Part shown: in pieces, positions 14,844-21,606 of the stretch
Numbering within the stretch: position 1 is the first letter of the stretch
Layout of the letters: every line of letters starts with the position of its first letter
Position numbers and translations under genes: made by a program
Origin: Gammaproteobacteria bacterium
Lineage (GTDB): Bacteria; Pseudomonadota; Gammaproteobacteria; CAJXQU01
DNA length: 21,606 bases
Assembly (NCBI GenBank): GCA_026984275.1
Contig: JALSSM010000470.1
Coordinates: 1-21,606 of the forward strand
Reading direction: 5' to 3'
Notes under the pieces: model-generated
Databases searched by the model: none
What the model was told of the DNA's origin: nothing
Seen by the model: only the letters and a program-made list of their open reading frames with translations

Positions 14844-16163
14844 ATGAGTGATCTGTTTGAAGTAAAAGTTCCTGACATTGGAGATTTTTCTGATGTTGAA
14901 TTAATTGAAGTTTCAGTCAATACCGGTGATCAAATAGAAAAAGATCAGACTATGATTGTTCTGGAAAGTGACAAGGCCAGTATGGAAATCCCTGCTGAAA
15001 TTGCCGGAATAATTAAAGAAATAAAAGTAAAGGTAGGTGATAAGTTATCTCAGGGTGACTTAATCGCAATTGTCGAAGTTGATGATGCGACCAACAAAAG
15101 TTCAGTAATAAATCCGACAGAGGTTTCGACAAAACCTGATTTGGAAACGAAGTTTGAAGAAGTCGCGACACCATCCACACCGGAACATGCCGAAACAAAA
15201 ACAGAAGCCCCTGTACTTACGCCTACACCAGAATCAACGGAAGGGAAAACTGTAGGAAATGTACACGCAGCACCCTCAGTACGACGTTTCGCACGCGAAC
15301 TCGGTGTTGATCTCTCTCAGATAAAAAGTGGTACTGGGCGAAAAGGACGATTGTTAAAAGAAGACGTCAAAAACATCGTTAATCAATCTTTATCTTCTGG
15401 TGTTGTGTACGGCTTGCAAGGTGGTAAAGGCATTCCGCCGATACCGGCAACTGGCTTCGCAAAATTTGGTGAAATAGACGAAAAACCTCTAAACAAAATC
15501 AGACAACTGACTGGGGAATTCCTGACCCGCAACTGGTTAAATTTGCCAATGGTGACACATCATGATGCGGCAGATGTTACAGAGATGGAGGCTTTCAGGA
15601 AATCACTCAAAAAAGAAGCTGAACAAAAAGGCCTTAAAGTTACGGGACTTATTTTTATCATGAAAGCCTTAGTCTCATCGCTTAAACAGTTTCCTCAATT
15701 CAACTCATCAATTTCTGTTGATGGGAAGTCGCTTTTCTATAAGAAATATTTTCATATTGGAATTGCGGTTGATACACCGAATGGGCTAGTTGTCCCTGTC
15801 ATACACGATGTTGATAAAAAAAGTCTTTATGAACTTGCAGAAGATCTGAATGAAATGAGTAAGAAAGCCCGCGATGGGAAACTGATGCCTGATGATATGC
15901 AGGGTGGTTGCATGACAATTTCCAGTCTTGGTGGTATTGGCGGGAAATCATTCACACCGATTGTGAATGCGCCTGAGGTTGCCATTCTCGGAGTGACAAG
16001 ATCAGAAATGAAACCTGTCTGGAATGGAGAAGAGTTTGTTCCCCGACTCATGTTACCCCTAGATCTAACCTATGATCATCGCGTTATTGATGGAGCTGAT
16101 GGTGCACGTTTTACCAGAACGTTATGCGAGTTATTGAGTGATATTCGCCGTCTTTTATTGTGA
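14844..16163 (+). CDS. aceF: Pyruvate dehydrogenase E2, dihydrolipoamide acetyltransferase
   Basis: E2 is the core of the pyruvate dehydrogenase complex and moves the acetyl group from lipoamide to CoA. The 439-residue protein has one lipoyl domain (about 1-80) with the lipoylated Lys44 in ESDKASM. A long Pro/Thr/Glu-rich linker follows (about 85-138). The peripheral-subunit-binding domain is at 141-178 (APSVRRFARELGVDLSQI, GRKGRLLKEDV). After a second short linker comes the catalytic domain from about 212, ending with DHRVIDG (411-417; catalytic His412). Some relatives such as E. coli have three lipoyl domains, and this one has only one. The stop is 14 bases before the likely lpd start. Confidence 0.95.
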   Translation: MSDLFEVKVPDIGDFSDVELIEVSVNTGDQIEKDQTMIVLESDKASMEIPAEIAGIIKEIKVKVGDKLSQGDLIAIVEVDDATNKSSVINPTEVSTKPDLETKFEEVATPSTPEHAETKTEAPVLTPTPESTEGKTVGNVHAAPSVRRFARELGVDLSQIKSGTGRKGRLLKEDVKNIVNQSLSSGVVYGLQGGKGIPPIPATGFAKFGEIDEKPLNKIRQLTGEFLTRNWLNLPMVTHHDAADVTEMEAFRKSLKKEAEQKGLKVTGLIFIMKALVSSLKQFPQFNSSISVDGKSLFYKKYFHIGIAVDTPNGLVVPVIHDVDKKSLYELAEDLNEMSKKARDGKLMPDDMQGGCMTISSLGGIGGKSFTPIVNAPEVAILGVTRSEMKPVWNGEEFVPRLMLPLDLTYDHRVIDGADGARFTRTLCELLSDIRRLLL

Positions 16164-16165
16164 TC

Positions 16166-16172
16166 GGTGGAG
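16166..16172 (+). promoter_or_regulatory. Ribosome binding site that decides the lpd start
   Basis: GGTGGAG lies five bases before the ATG at 16178. A GTG at 16160 is in frame and would add six residues, but it overlaps the aceF stop, has no such site, and would precede the conserved MSDLVEILLPDIG start of the lipoyl domain. Confidence 0.7.
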
Positions 16173-16177
16173 AAATA

Positions 16178-17944
16178 ATGAGTGATTTAGTCGAAATACT
16201 TCTACCCGATATCGGTGACTTTAAAGATATTGATGTTATTGAAGTATTGATGGGAGTCGGTGACGATATACAGGTAGACGAAACCATCGTTGTGCTTGAA
16301 AGCGATAAAGCCAGCATGGATGTTCCTAGCCCTGTTACAGGTAAAGTAACAGAAGTAGCGGTAAAGGTCGGTGATCTGCTTAGTCAGGGAGACTTGCTTG
16401 CAAAGGTTAAAACTATCGCCACTGATAGTGTTGCGACCGAAGAGTTTTCTAAACAGCCAACTACGGCAGAAATAGAGCCTGCCACTGAACAGGGTGAATC
16501 AGTACCTGCTTCAATTACGAGTAGTCGGACGGAGACTGACTTTGATGCGGAAGTCGTCGTTCTTGGGGGTGGACCCGGTGGCTACACCGCCGCTTTTCGT
16601 GCTGCCGATTTAGGTAAGAAAGTGATCCTGGTAGAGCGTTATCCGGTACTTGGTGGCGTCTGTTTGAACGTGGGTTGTATTCCATCGAAGGCACTACTGC
16701 ATGCTGCATACATGATCCATGAAGCTGATGAGATGCGTGAGCATGGAATTGTTTTTGGTAAGCCAAAACTAGATTTGAAAAAAATAAAAAGCTGGAAACA
16801 GAGCATCACAAAAACACTCAATGATGGGCTTGCAAGTTTGGCAAAACAGAGAAAAATAACGGTCATTCAGGGTACTGGAAAATTTATTTCTCCCAACACG
16901 ATGGAAATCGAAACATCAGAAGGTGTCCAATCCATTGACTTCGAACATGCTGTTATTGCGGCTGGATCACGAGTCACAAAAATCCCTACTTTCCCTAACG
17001 ATGATCCACGTTTGATGGATTCAACTGACGCGCTGGAGCTTGAAGAGATTCCGAAAAAGCTGCTCATTATCGGCGGAGGAATTATCGGACTTGAACTGGC
17101 AACGGTCTATCATGCCTTAGGTGCTAAAATTTTTATCGTTGAGTTGATGGATCAACTTATCCCCGATTGTGATAATGATCTTGTCAGACCGCTATATAAT
17201 CGAATTAAAAAACAATATGAAAACATCTGGATTTCAACCAGGGTCACCAAGATTGAAAGTCAGATGAAAGGCTTAAAAGTTTCTTTCGAAGGCACAGAAG
17301 CACCAGATAGTGAGGTTTTTGATCGGGTGCTGGTCGCTGTTGGTCGCTGTCCAAATGGTCACCTTATCAATGCTGATTCTGCTGGTATTAACGTTGATGA
17401 AACTGGATTTATTTCCGTTGATAAACAAATGCGAACCAATATTTCTAACATCTTCGCTATTGGGGACATTATTGGTAACCCGATGCTTGCTCATAAAGCA
17501 GTTCATGATGGTAAAGTGGCAGCGGAGGTGATCTGTGGATATAAGTCCTCATTTGATGCACTGACTATTCCTTCAGTTGCTTACACTGATCCTGAAATTG
17601 CATGGATGGGGATTACTGAAAAGGAAGCAAAAAAGCAAAGCATTAAATACAAAAAAGGTACTTTCCCCTGGGCAGCCAGTGGTCGTTCATTATCAATTGG
17701 TCGTAATGAGGGTATGACAAAACTACTCTGCGACAAAGAGACGGGTAGAGTGATTGGTGCGGGTATTGTTGGCACAAATGCGGGTGAATTGATCGCTGAA
17801 GCTGTGCTTGCAATGGAAATGGGGGCCGATACAGAAGATATCGGACTATCTATCCATCCACACCCGACTTTATCTGAGACACTTGGTTTTGCTGCTGAAA
17901 TGATTGATGGATCAATTACTGATCTTTATCTAAAAAATAAATAA
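16178..17944 (+). CDS. lpdA: Dihydrolipoamide dehydrogenase (E3) with N-terminal lipoyl domain
   Basis: E3 reoxidises dihydrolipoamide on E2 and reduces NAD+, closing the pyruvate dehydrogenase cycle. From the ATG at 16178 the protein has 588 residues, about 115 more than plain E3. The extra part is a lipoyl domain (1-80) with Lys44 in ESDKASM, then a linker to about 120. The flavoenzyme follows: FAD motif VVVLGGGPGGY (126-136), redox disulfide GGVCLNVGCIPS with Cys162 and Cys167, NAD motif IIGGGIIGLE (297-306), second FAD motif FAIGD (426-430) and the C-terminal HPHPTLSE (560-567) with the active-site His562 and Glu567. E3 proteins with a lipoyl domain are known from Neisseria and other proteobacteria. 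The gene follows aceF by 14 bases. Confidence 0.94.
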   Translation: MSDLVEILLPDIGDFKDIDVIEVLMGVGDDIQVDETIVVLESDKASMDVPSPVTGKVTEVAVKVGDLLSQGDLLAKVKTIATDSVATEEFSKQPTTAEIEPATEQGESVPASITSSRTETDFDAEVVVLGGGPGGYTAAFRAADLGKKVILVERYPVLGGVCLNVGCIPSKALLHAAYMIHEADEMREHGIVFGKPKLDLKKIKSWKQSITKTLNDGLASLAKQRKITVIQGTGKFISPNTMEIETSEGVQSIDFEHAVIAAGSRVTKIPTFPNDDPRLMDSTDALELEEIPKKLLIIGGGIIGLELATVYHALGAKIFIVELMDQLIPDCDNDLVRPLYNRIKKQYENIWISTRVTKIESQMKGLKVSFEGTEAPDSEVFDRVLVAVGRCPNGHLINADSAGINVDETGFISVDKQMRTNISNIFAIGDIIGNPMLAHKAVHDGKVAAEVICGYKSSFDALTIPSVAYTDPEIAWMGITEKEAKKQSIKYKKGTFPWAASGRSLSIGRNEGMTKLLCDKETGRVIGAGIVGTNAGELIAEAVLAMEMGADTEDIGLSIHPHPTLSETLGFAAEMIDGSITDLYLKNK

Positions 17945-17973
17945 CAAACAATGAATAATGGAATGTTTTAACG

Positions 17974-18603
17974 ATGAATACACTTTGTAATCTTTCTGAC
18001 AGTATTTTCTGTATTATTGATATCCAATCGAAGCTTGTTGCTGCCATGCCAGATAAACCGATTGGAAGGATAATGGAAAACACTCAAATGATCCTTGAGG
18101 TAGCAGGAATTTTAAATATTCCTGTCATTGCCAGCAAACAAAGCCCATATCTGCTAGGTGAGATCGTAGAAGAGATTACGGAATTTCTTCCTGAAAAAAC
18201 GACTTATTTCGAGAAAGAGTCTTTTTCATGCTGTGGTGAAAAAGAGTTTCTACAGGCGCTTCTGCGATCTGGTCGTAAACAGGTTATTCTTTCAGGTATC
18301 GAAGCACATATTAGTGTTTTGCAAACTGCACTCCATTTGAAACATAAAGGTTTTGAAGTGTTTGCTTCGGTTGATACTGTGGGTTCGCGCAGCCTCGATC
18401 ACTGTAAAAATGCCACGAGGCGTATGCAACATTCCGGCGTTATTTTGACAAGTTCAGAAACGTTAATCTTTGAATGGATGAGGGATGCAAACCAGGATCA
18501 GTTGGAAGCGTTTTCCAGTGTCGCCAGTTTGAGCCTAAGTAATCATACGATTGATCAAAATCAGAGTAAAAAGCGATCATCTACCAATAATTCCAGCTAT
18601 TAA
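17974..18603 (+). CDS. Isochorismatase-family hydrolase, catalytic Cys replaced by Ser
   Basis: This is a 209-residue protein of the isochorismatase/nicotinamidase-like superfamily. It keeps the first two triad residues, Asp16 in CIIDIQSKL and Lys81 in YFEKESFSC. In the nucleophile segment GIEAHISVLQTAL the position that is normally Cys (EAHVCVLQTA) is Ser114, encoded by AGT. It is closest by eye to the short bacterial hydrolases of unknown substrate. The last 25 or so residues are polar and probably disordered. It starts 29 bases after lpd on the same strand, with a poor ribosome site (GGA at about 11 bases). It may be the last gene of the pyruvate dehydrogenase operon, although no metabolic link is obvious. 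Superfamily assignment is firm; activity is uncertain. Confidence 0.82.
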   Translation: MNTLCNLSDSIFCIIDIQSKLVAAMPDKPIGRIMENTQMILEVAGILNIPVIASKQSPYLLGEIVEEITEFLPEKTTYFEKESFSCCGEKEFLQALLRSGRKQVILSGIEAHISVLQTALHLKHKGFEVFASVDTVGSRSLDHCKNATRRMQHSGVILTSSETLIFEWMRDANQDQLEAFSSVASLSLSNHTIDQNQSKKRSSTNNSSY

Positions 18604-18608
18604 TAGCT
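18595..18608. repeat. Perfect 14-bp palindrome at the end of the hydrolase gene
   Basis: AGCTATTAATAGCT is its own reverse complement and spans the hydrolase stop codon. It has no loop and no T run after it, so it is not a standard terminator. It may be chance in AT-rich DNA. Confidence 0.3.
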
Positions 18609-18897
18609 AAGTAAATACTATTAAGCTTAGTCCTTTAGCAACAAAATCAGCATCATTATCACCACGGCCGAACAGGTTGATCAGGATAGTTTGCTCAATT
18701 GACATGTCTTTTGATATCTTCATCGCATAAGCTATGGCATTCGCGCTTTCAAGTGCACATAACCCCTTTTTTTGTGAAAGCGTCATAACGTATCCAGACA
18801 TACCTAATTACCAGCCGCGACATATTTAACGCGCCCCAGAGTATTCAGCTAACAATGCTGTGGTCCAACACCCTATCTATAATATTGCACTATTACT
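18607..18897 (-). pseudogene. trpB: Decayed 3' fragment of tryptophan synthase beta subunit gene
   Basis: On the minus strand the translation falls into three pieces that together follow the C-terminal part of TrpB. Bases 18897-18874 give SNSAIL*I, which resembles SISAGLDY. After a shift, 18872-18789 give GVGPQHC*LNTLGRVKYV and more, like GPEHxYLxxTGRxxYV, with TAG stops at 18851-18849 and 18806-18804. After a second shift near 18787, bases 18786-18607 give MTLSQKKGLCALESANAIA, then YAMK and NLFGRGDNDADFVAK, which match TrpB's PALES...AYAMK...NLSGRGDKD. The two shifts (about -2 and -1) cancel, as expected from small deletions in one ancestral frame. One Pro codon before ALES is also lost. The rest of trpB is absent: ppsA begins within 50 bases. 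The open stretch from an ATG at 18801 is an artefact of the second shift and not a gene. Confidence 0.88.
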
Positions 18898-18940
18898 ACA
18901 AAGAGTAGATGAATAAAGTCTGGATCTGGTTTAACTAGAA

Positions 18941-21304
18941 TCAGAATTTTTCAGCTAGTTGTATCCATGTTTCAATGACAGTGTCGGGGTTCAGTGAGAC
19001 ACTCTCAATACCTTCTTCCATTAACCATTGAGCAAGGTCAGGATGGTCAGAGGGACCTTGACCACAGATCCCAACATATTTTCCTTCATCTTTACAGGCT
19101 TTTATGGCCATGCTAATGAGTTTTTTAACAGCCGGATTACGTTCATCAAAACTTTCGGCGATCAATCCTGAGTCACGATCCATTCCTAGCGTAAGCTGGG
19201 TCAAATCGTTTGATCCGATCGAGAATCCATCAAAATACTTAAGGAACTCTTTTGCCAGTAAAGCATTCGACGGTAGCTCACACATCATGATAATCCGCAA
19301 ACCATTCTCGCCGCGTTTCAAGCCGTTGTTTTCCAGTAATTGGATCACCTGTGCGGCTTCATCAACGGTACGTACAAAAGGTACCATAATCTTGACGTTG
19401 GTAAGATTCATATCTTCACGCACTTTTAGTAATGCCTGACATTCCAATTTGAAGCATTCCCTGAAATCTTCAGAAATATAACGGGAAGCACCGCGGAAAC
19501 CTAGCATTGGATTTTCTTCATGTGGTTCAAATTGATCACCACCCAGCAAATTGTAATATTCGTTAGATTTAAAATCAGACAATCGAACGATGATTGGGTT
19601 TGGTGCGAACGCAGCGGCGAGTGTTGCAATGCCTTCTTTAAGCTTTTCTACAAAGTATTCAACCGGATCAGAATAACCTGCGATTCTTTCTTTAATTTTT
19701 TCTTGAATTTCTAGTGGCATTTGTTCATATTCCAGTAAAGCTTTTGGATGTACACCGATCATCTTATTTATAATAAATTCAAGACGAGCGAGACCAATAC
19801 CATGATTAGGATAGCTGGAAAAATCGAAAGCACGTTCAGGATTACCAATATTCATCATGACCTTGAGTGGAATATCTGGCATTGAATCCAGTTCAATTTT
19901 AGTCAGTTTATAATCAAGCAGACCTTCATAAATAAGACCAGTGTCACCTTCGGCACAGGAGACTGTGACCTCCTGACCTGAGCTAAGACTTTTAGTAGCA
20001 GTATTACAACCGACAACGGCAGGCACACCCAACTCTCTGGCAATAATGGCAGCATGGCAAGTTCGACCACCACGATTGGTGACGATAGCTGAGGCGCGTT
20101 TCATCACAGGCTCCCAGTCTGGATCTGTCATGTCGGTGACCAGTACTTCGCCTTCGATCAGCTGATCCATGTCATCGACATTGTTAATCACACGGACGAT
20201 GCCATTGCCAATCTTTTGGCCTATGCTACGTCCTTGAACCAGAATGTTCGAATTTTCTTGTAGTTGATAACGTTCTATATGTTGACCTTCATCCCGGCTT
20301 TTGACCGTTTCGGGTCGAGCTTGCAGAATATAGATCTTGCCATTATTACCATCTTTTCCCCATTCTATATCCATTGGGCAGTCATAGTGTTTCTCAATGG
20401 TTTGCGCATGTTGTGCAAGAATTACGACATCTTCATCAGAAATAGAAAATGTTTTTCTTACTGCGGGTGGGACTTCTACCACAGTAGTTGGGTTAGTTTG
20501 TTGATCATTAAAGATCATTTTTTCTGCTTTACTACCCATGTTCCTTTTGATGATCGAGGGTCTGCCAGCAATCAGGTTGGGTTTATAAACATAAAATTCA
20601 TCAGGATTTACAGAGCCTTGTACCACACATTCTCCCAAGCCAAAAGAAGAGGTGATAAAAACGGCATTCTTGAAACCAGATTCTGTATCAAGTGTGAACA
20701 TGACACCACTGGCTGCAAGGTCACTGCGAACCATTTGTTGTATGCCGGCAGATAAGGCTATCTGATTGTGTTCAAAACCCTGGTGAACACGATATGAAAT
20801 GGCACGATCATTATAAAGTGATGCAAATACTTCTTTGATTCGATGCAGGACATTTTCTATACCACAAACATTAAGGAAGGTTTCCTGTTGACCAGCAAAT
20901 GAAGCATCTGGCAAATCCTCGGCAGTGGCTGATGATCGGACAGCTACAGAAACATTCTCACCGGCTTGATTTTCGAGTTCTGCATAACCTTGGCGTATTG
21001 CTTTTTCTAACTCTGCTGGGAAGGGAGCCTCTAACACCCACTGACGAATGTCAGAGCCACATTGAGTCAATGCAGAGATATTATTGACATCAAGAGTGTC
21101 CAATGCTGAATCGATACGATCCTTGAGACCATCGTAGGAAAGAAATTCCAGAAAGGCTGCTGCCGTCGTTGCAAACCCACCGGGTACCAAGACACCCGTT
21201 CCGGATAAGTTGGAAATCATTTCACCAAGGGAGGCATTTTTGCCACCAACGCGGTCAACATCATTCATGTTTAATCGTTTAAAATTTATAATATAATCTG
21301 TCAT
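18941..21304 (-). CDS. ppsA: Phosphoenolpyruvate synthase
   Basis: PpsA converts pyruvate and ATP to PEP, AMP and phosphate, the entry to gluconeogenesis when cells grow on compounds that yield pyruvate, as the aromatic pathway here does. Counting from the Met at 21304 it has 787 residues. The N-terminal ATP-grasp half has VGGKNASLGEM and VAVRSSATAEDLPDASFAGQQ. The swivelling domain has GGRTCHAAIIARELG with phospho-His417 and regulatory Thr415. The C-terminal PEP/pyruvate barrel ends in GICGQGPSDHPD with catalytic Cys747. A second Met two codons upstream (21310) is possible. I prefer 21304 because the purine-rich GAGAG site is then nine bases away, and relatives start two or three residues before the YI-type segment. 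The gene is divergent from its regulator ppsR, with only about 55 bases between them. Confidence 0.95.
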   Translation of the reverse strand: MTDYIINFKRLNMNDVDRVGGKNASLGEMISNLSGTGVLVPGGFATTAAAFLEFLSYDGLKDRIDSALDTLDVNNISALTQCGSDIRQWVLEAPFPAELEKAIRQGYAELENQAGENVSVAVRSSATAEDLPDASFAGQQETFLNVCGIENVLHRIKEVFASLYNDRAISYRVHQGFEHNQIALSAGIQQMVRSDLAASGVMFTLDTESGFKNAVFITSSFGLGECVVQGSVNPDEFYVYKPNLIAGRPSIIKRNMGSKAEKMIFNDQQTNPTTVVEVPPAVRKTFSISDEDVVILAQHAQTIEKHYDCPMDIEWGKDGNNGKIYILQARPETVKSRDEGQHIERYQLQENSNILVQGRSIGQKIGNGIVRVINNVDDMDQLIEGEVLVTDMTDPDWEPVMKRASAIVTNRGGRTCHAAIIARELGVPAVVGCNTATKSLSSGQEVTVSCAEGDTGLIYEGLLDYKLTKIELDSMPDIPLKVMMNIGNPERAFDFSSYPNHGIGLARLEFIINKMIGVHPKALLEYEQMPLEIQEKIKERIAGYSDPVEYFVEKLKEGIATLAAAFAPNPIIVRLSDFKSNEYYNLLGGDQFEPHEENPMLGFRGASRYISEDFRECFKLECQALLKVREDMNLTNVKIMVPFVRTVDEAAQVIQLLENNGLKRGENGLRIIMMCELPSNALLAKEFLKYFDGFSIGSNDLTQLTLGMDRDSGLIAESFDERNPAVKKLISMAIKACKDEGKYVGICGQGPSDHPDLAQWLMEEGIESVSLNPDTVIETWIQLAEKF

Positions 21305-21359
21305 ATACATTGTCTCTCTGTTATTTAACTGACTGACTCATCATATCAAAGGCAAAAGC

Positions 21360-21606
21360 ATGAAACGAACGGTATTTTACATCTCGGATGGAACGGGCAT
21401 AACCTCTGAAACGGTTGGTCACGCAGTATTAACACAATTTGACTCTATTGAGTTTGACCATGTTTCTGTACCTTTCATCAATACGTCCAGTAAAGTTCTC
21501 GAAGTCATTAAACAGGTTAATCAACTCGATGATGAATCGGATCATCGACCCGTTGTGTTTATAACATTAACCAACCCGGAATTTTCCAACCAAATTAATA
21601 GAGACT
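21360..21606 (+). CDS. ppsR: PEP synthase regulatory protein (bifunctional kinase/phosphorylase), 3' partial
   Basis: PpsR inactivates PEP synthase by ADP-dependent phosphorylation of the Thr beside the catalytic His, and reactivates it by phosphate-dependent removal. The first 82 codons are present and the gene runs off the right end of the window. The N terminus, VFYISDGTGITSETVGHAVL, is the signature of the former DUF299 family, followed by VPFINTSSKV and VVFITLTNPE. The start ATG has an AAAGG ribosome site (21348-21352) seven bases upstream. Its position next to and divergent from ppsA is the standard arrangement in gammaproteobacteria and supports both assignments. Confidence 0.94.
   Translation, partial: MKRTVFYISDGTGITSETVGHAVLTQFDSIEFDHVSVPFINTSSKVLEVIKQVNQLDDESDHRPVVFITLTNPEFSNQINRD

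Noticed and set aside
16160..16178. GTG at 16160 as the lpd start
   Set aside because: It overlaps the aceF stop and lacks a ribosome site. The ATG at 16178 has GGTGGAG five bases upstream and begins the conserved lipoyl domain.
17951..17971. Tiny reading frame (ATG to TAA, six codons) between lpd and the hydrolase, as a leader peptide
   Set aside because: It is too short, has no ribosome site and no associated hairpin; probably chance.
18607..18801. Open frame of 64 codons on the minus strand starting at ATG 18801, as a small gene
   Set aside because: Its sequence is the TrpB C terminus and the homology continues upstream of the ATG in another frame with stop codons. It is part of a pseudogene; the ATG is a by-product of a frameshift.
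18905..18940. Intrinsic terminator for ppsA
   Set aside because: The possible stem is imperfect (about seven of ten pairs) and lacks a proper T run in the minus direction. The same bases may belong to the trpB relic.
20264..20755. 163-codon open frame on the + strand
   Set aside because: It lies wholly antisense inside ppsA, which has full-length family conservation. No family motif or ribosome site supports it.
1..21606. CRISPR array, insertion sequence, tRNA, rRNA or phage genes
   Set aside because: I looked for regularly spaced repeats, transposase motifs, terminal inverted repeats and tRNA-like cloverleaf sequences and saw none. Apart from the trpB relic, nothing suggests mobile DNA.

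Overview
The window reads as chromosomal DNA of an aromatic-degrading gammaproteobacterium, with GC content a little above 40 % by eye. Three things point that way: a toluene/benzene monooxygenase joined to a catechol meta-cleavage lower pathway; a pyruvate dehydrogenase operon of the homodimeric-E1 type whose E3 carries its own lipoyl domain; and the divergent ppsA-ppsR pair. The combination recalls marine hydrocarbon degraders such as Cycloclasticus, but that is inference from gene content and no marker gene here fixes the taxon.

Region 1 (1-7303, + strand) is one catabolic operon that enters from the left. It encodes, in order, 2-oxopent-4-enoate hydratase (5' truncated by the window), acylating acetaldehyde dehydrogenase, 4-hydroxy-2-oxovalerate aldolase, 4-oxalocrotonate decarboxylase and 4-oxalocrotonate tautomerase. 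Then come five of the six parts of a toluene-4-monooxygenase-type enzyme: hydroxylase alpha, gamma, Rieske ferredoxin, effector, hydroxylase beta. A strong intrinsic terminator closes the operon at 7273-7303. The oxygenase would hydroxylate an aromatic ring. After further hydroxylation and ring cleavage by enzymes outside the window, the lower-pathway genes turn the product into pyruvate and acetyl-CoA. No NADH:ferredoxin reductase (TmoF-like) is present.

Region 2 (7304-11684) holds accessory genes: a ketopantoate-reductase-like gene overlapping by one base a polytopic membrane protein of unknown substrate, a convergent gene for an ABM-domain membrane protein, and a class V aminotransferase of the cysteine-desulfurase-like VC1184 type. 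A 477-base leader region (11685-12161) follows, with a -10-like box, a direct repeat and a stable GAAA-loop hairpin.

Region 3 (12162-18603) is the pyruvate dehydrogenase operon aceE-aceF-lpd, followed closely by an isochorismatase-family hydrolase whose usual catalytic cysteine is serine. Region 4 (18607-21606) contains a decayed 3' fragment of trpB on the minus strand (two frameshifts, three in-frame stops), then ppsA on the minus strand and the start of its regulator ppsR on the plus strand. Regions 3 and 4 sit at the pyruvate/PEP node, which is also where the aromatic pathway of region 1 delivers its carbon.

I see no CRISPR array, insertion sequence, rRNA, tRNA or phage gene. Most of the window is recognisable metabolism. 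The points most worth a second look are the substituted active-site and channel positions of the monooxygenase alpha subunit, the missing reductase, the trpB relic, the Cys-to-Ser hydrolase, the orphan transporter pair and the aceE leader.
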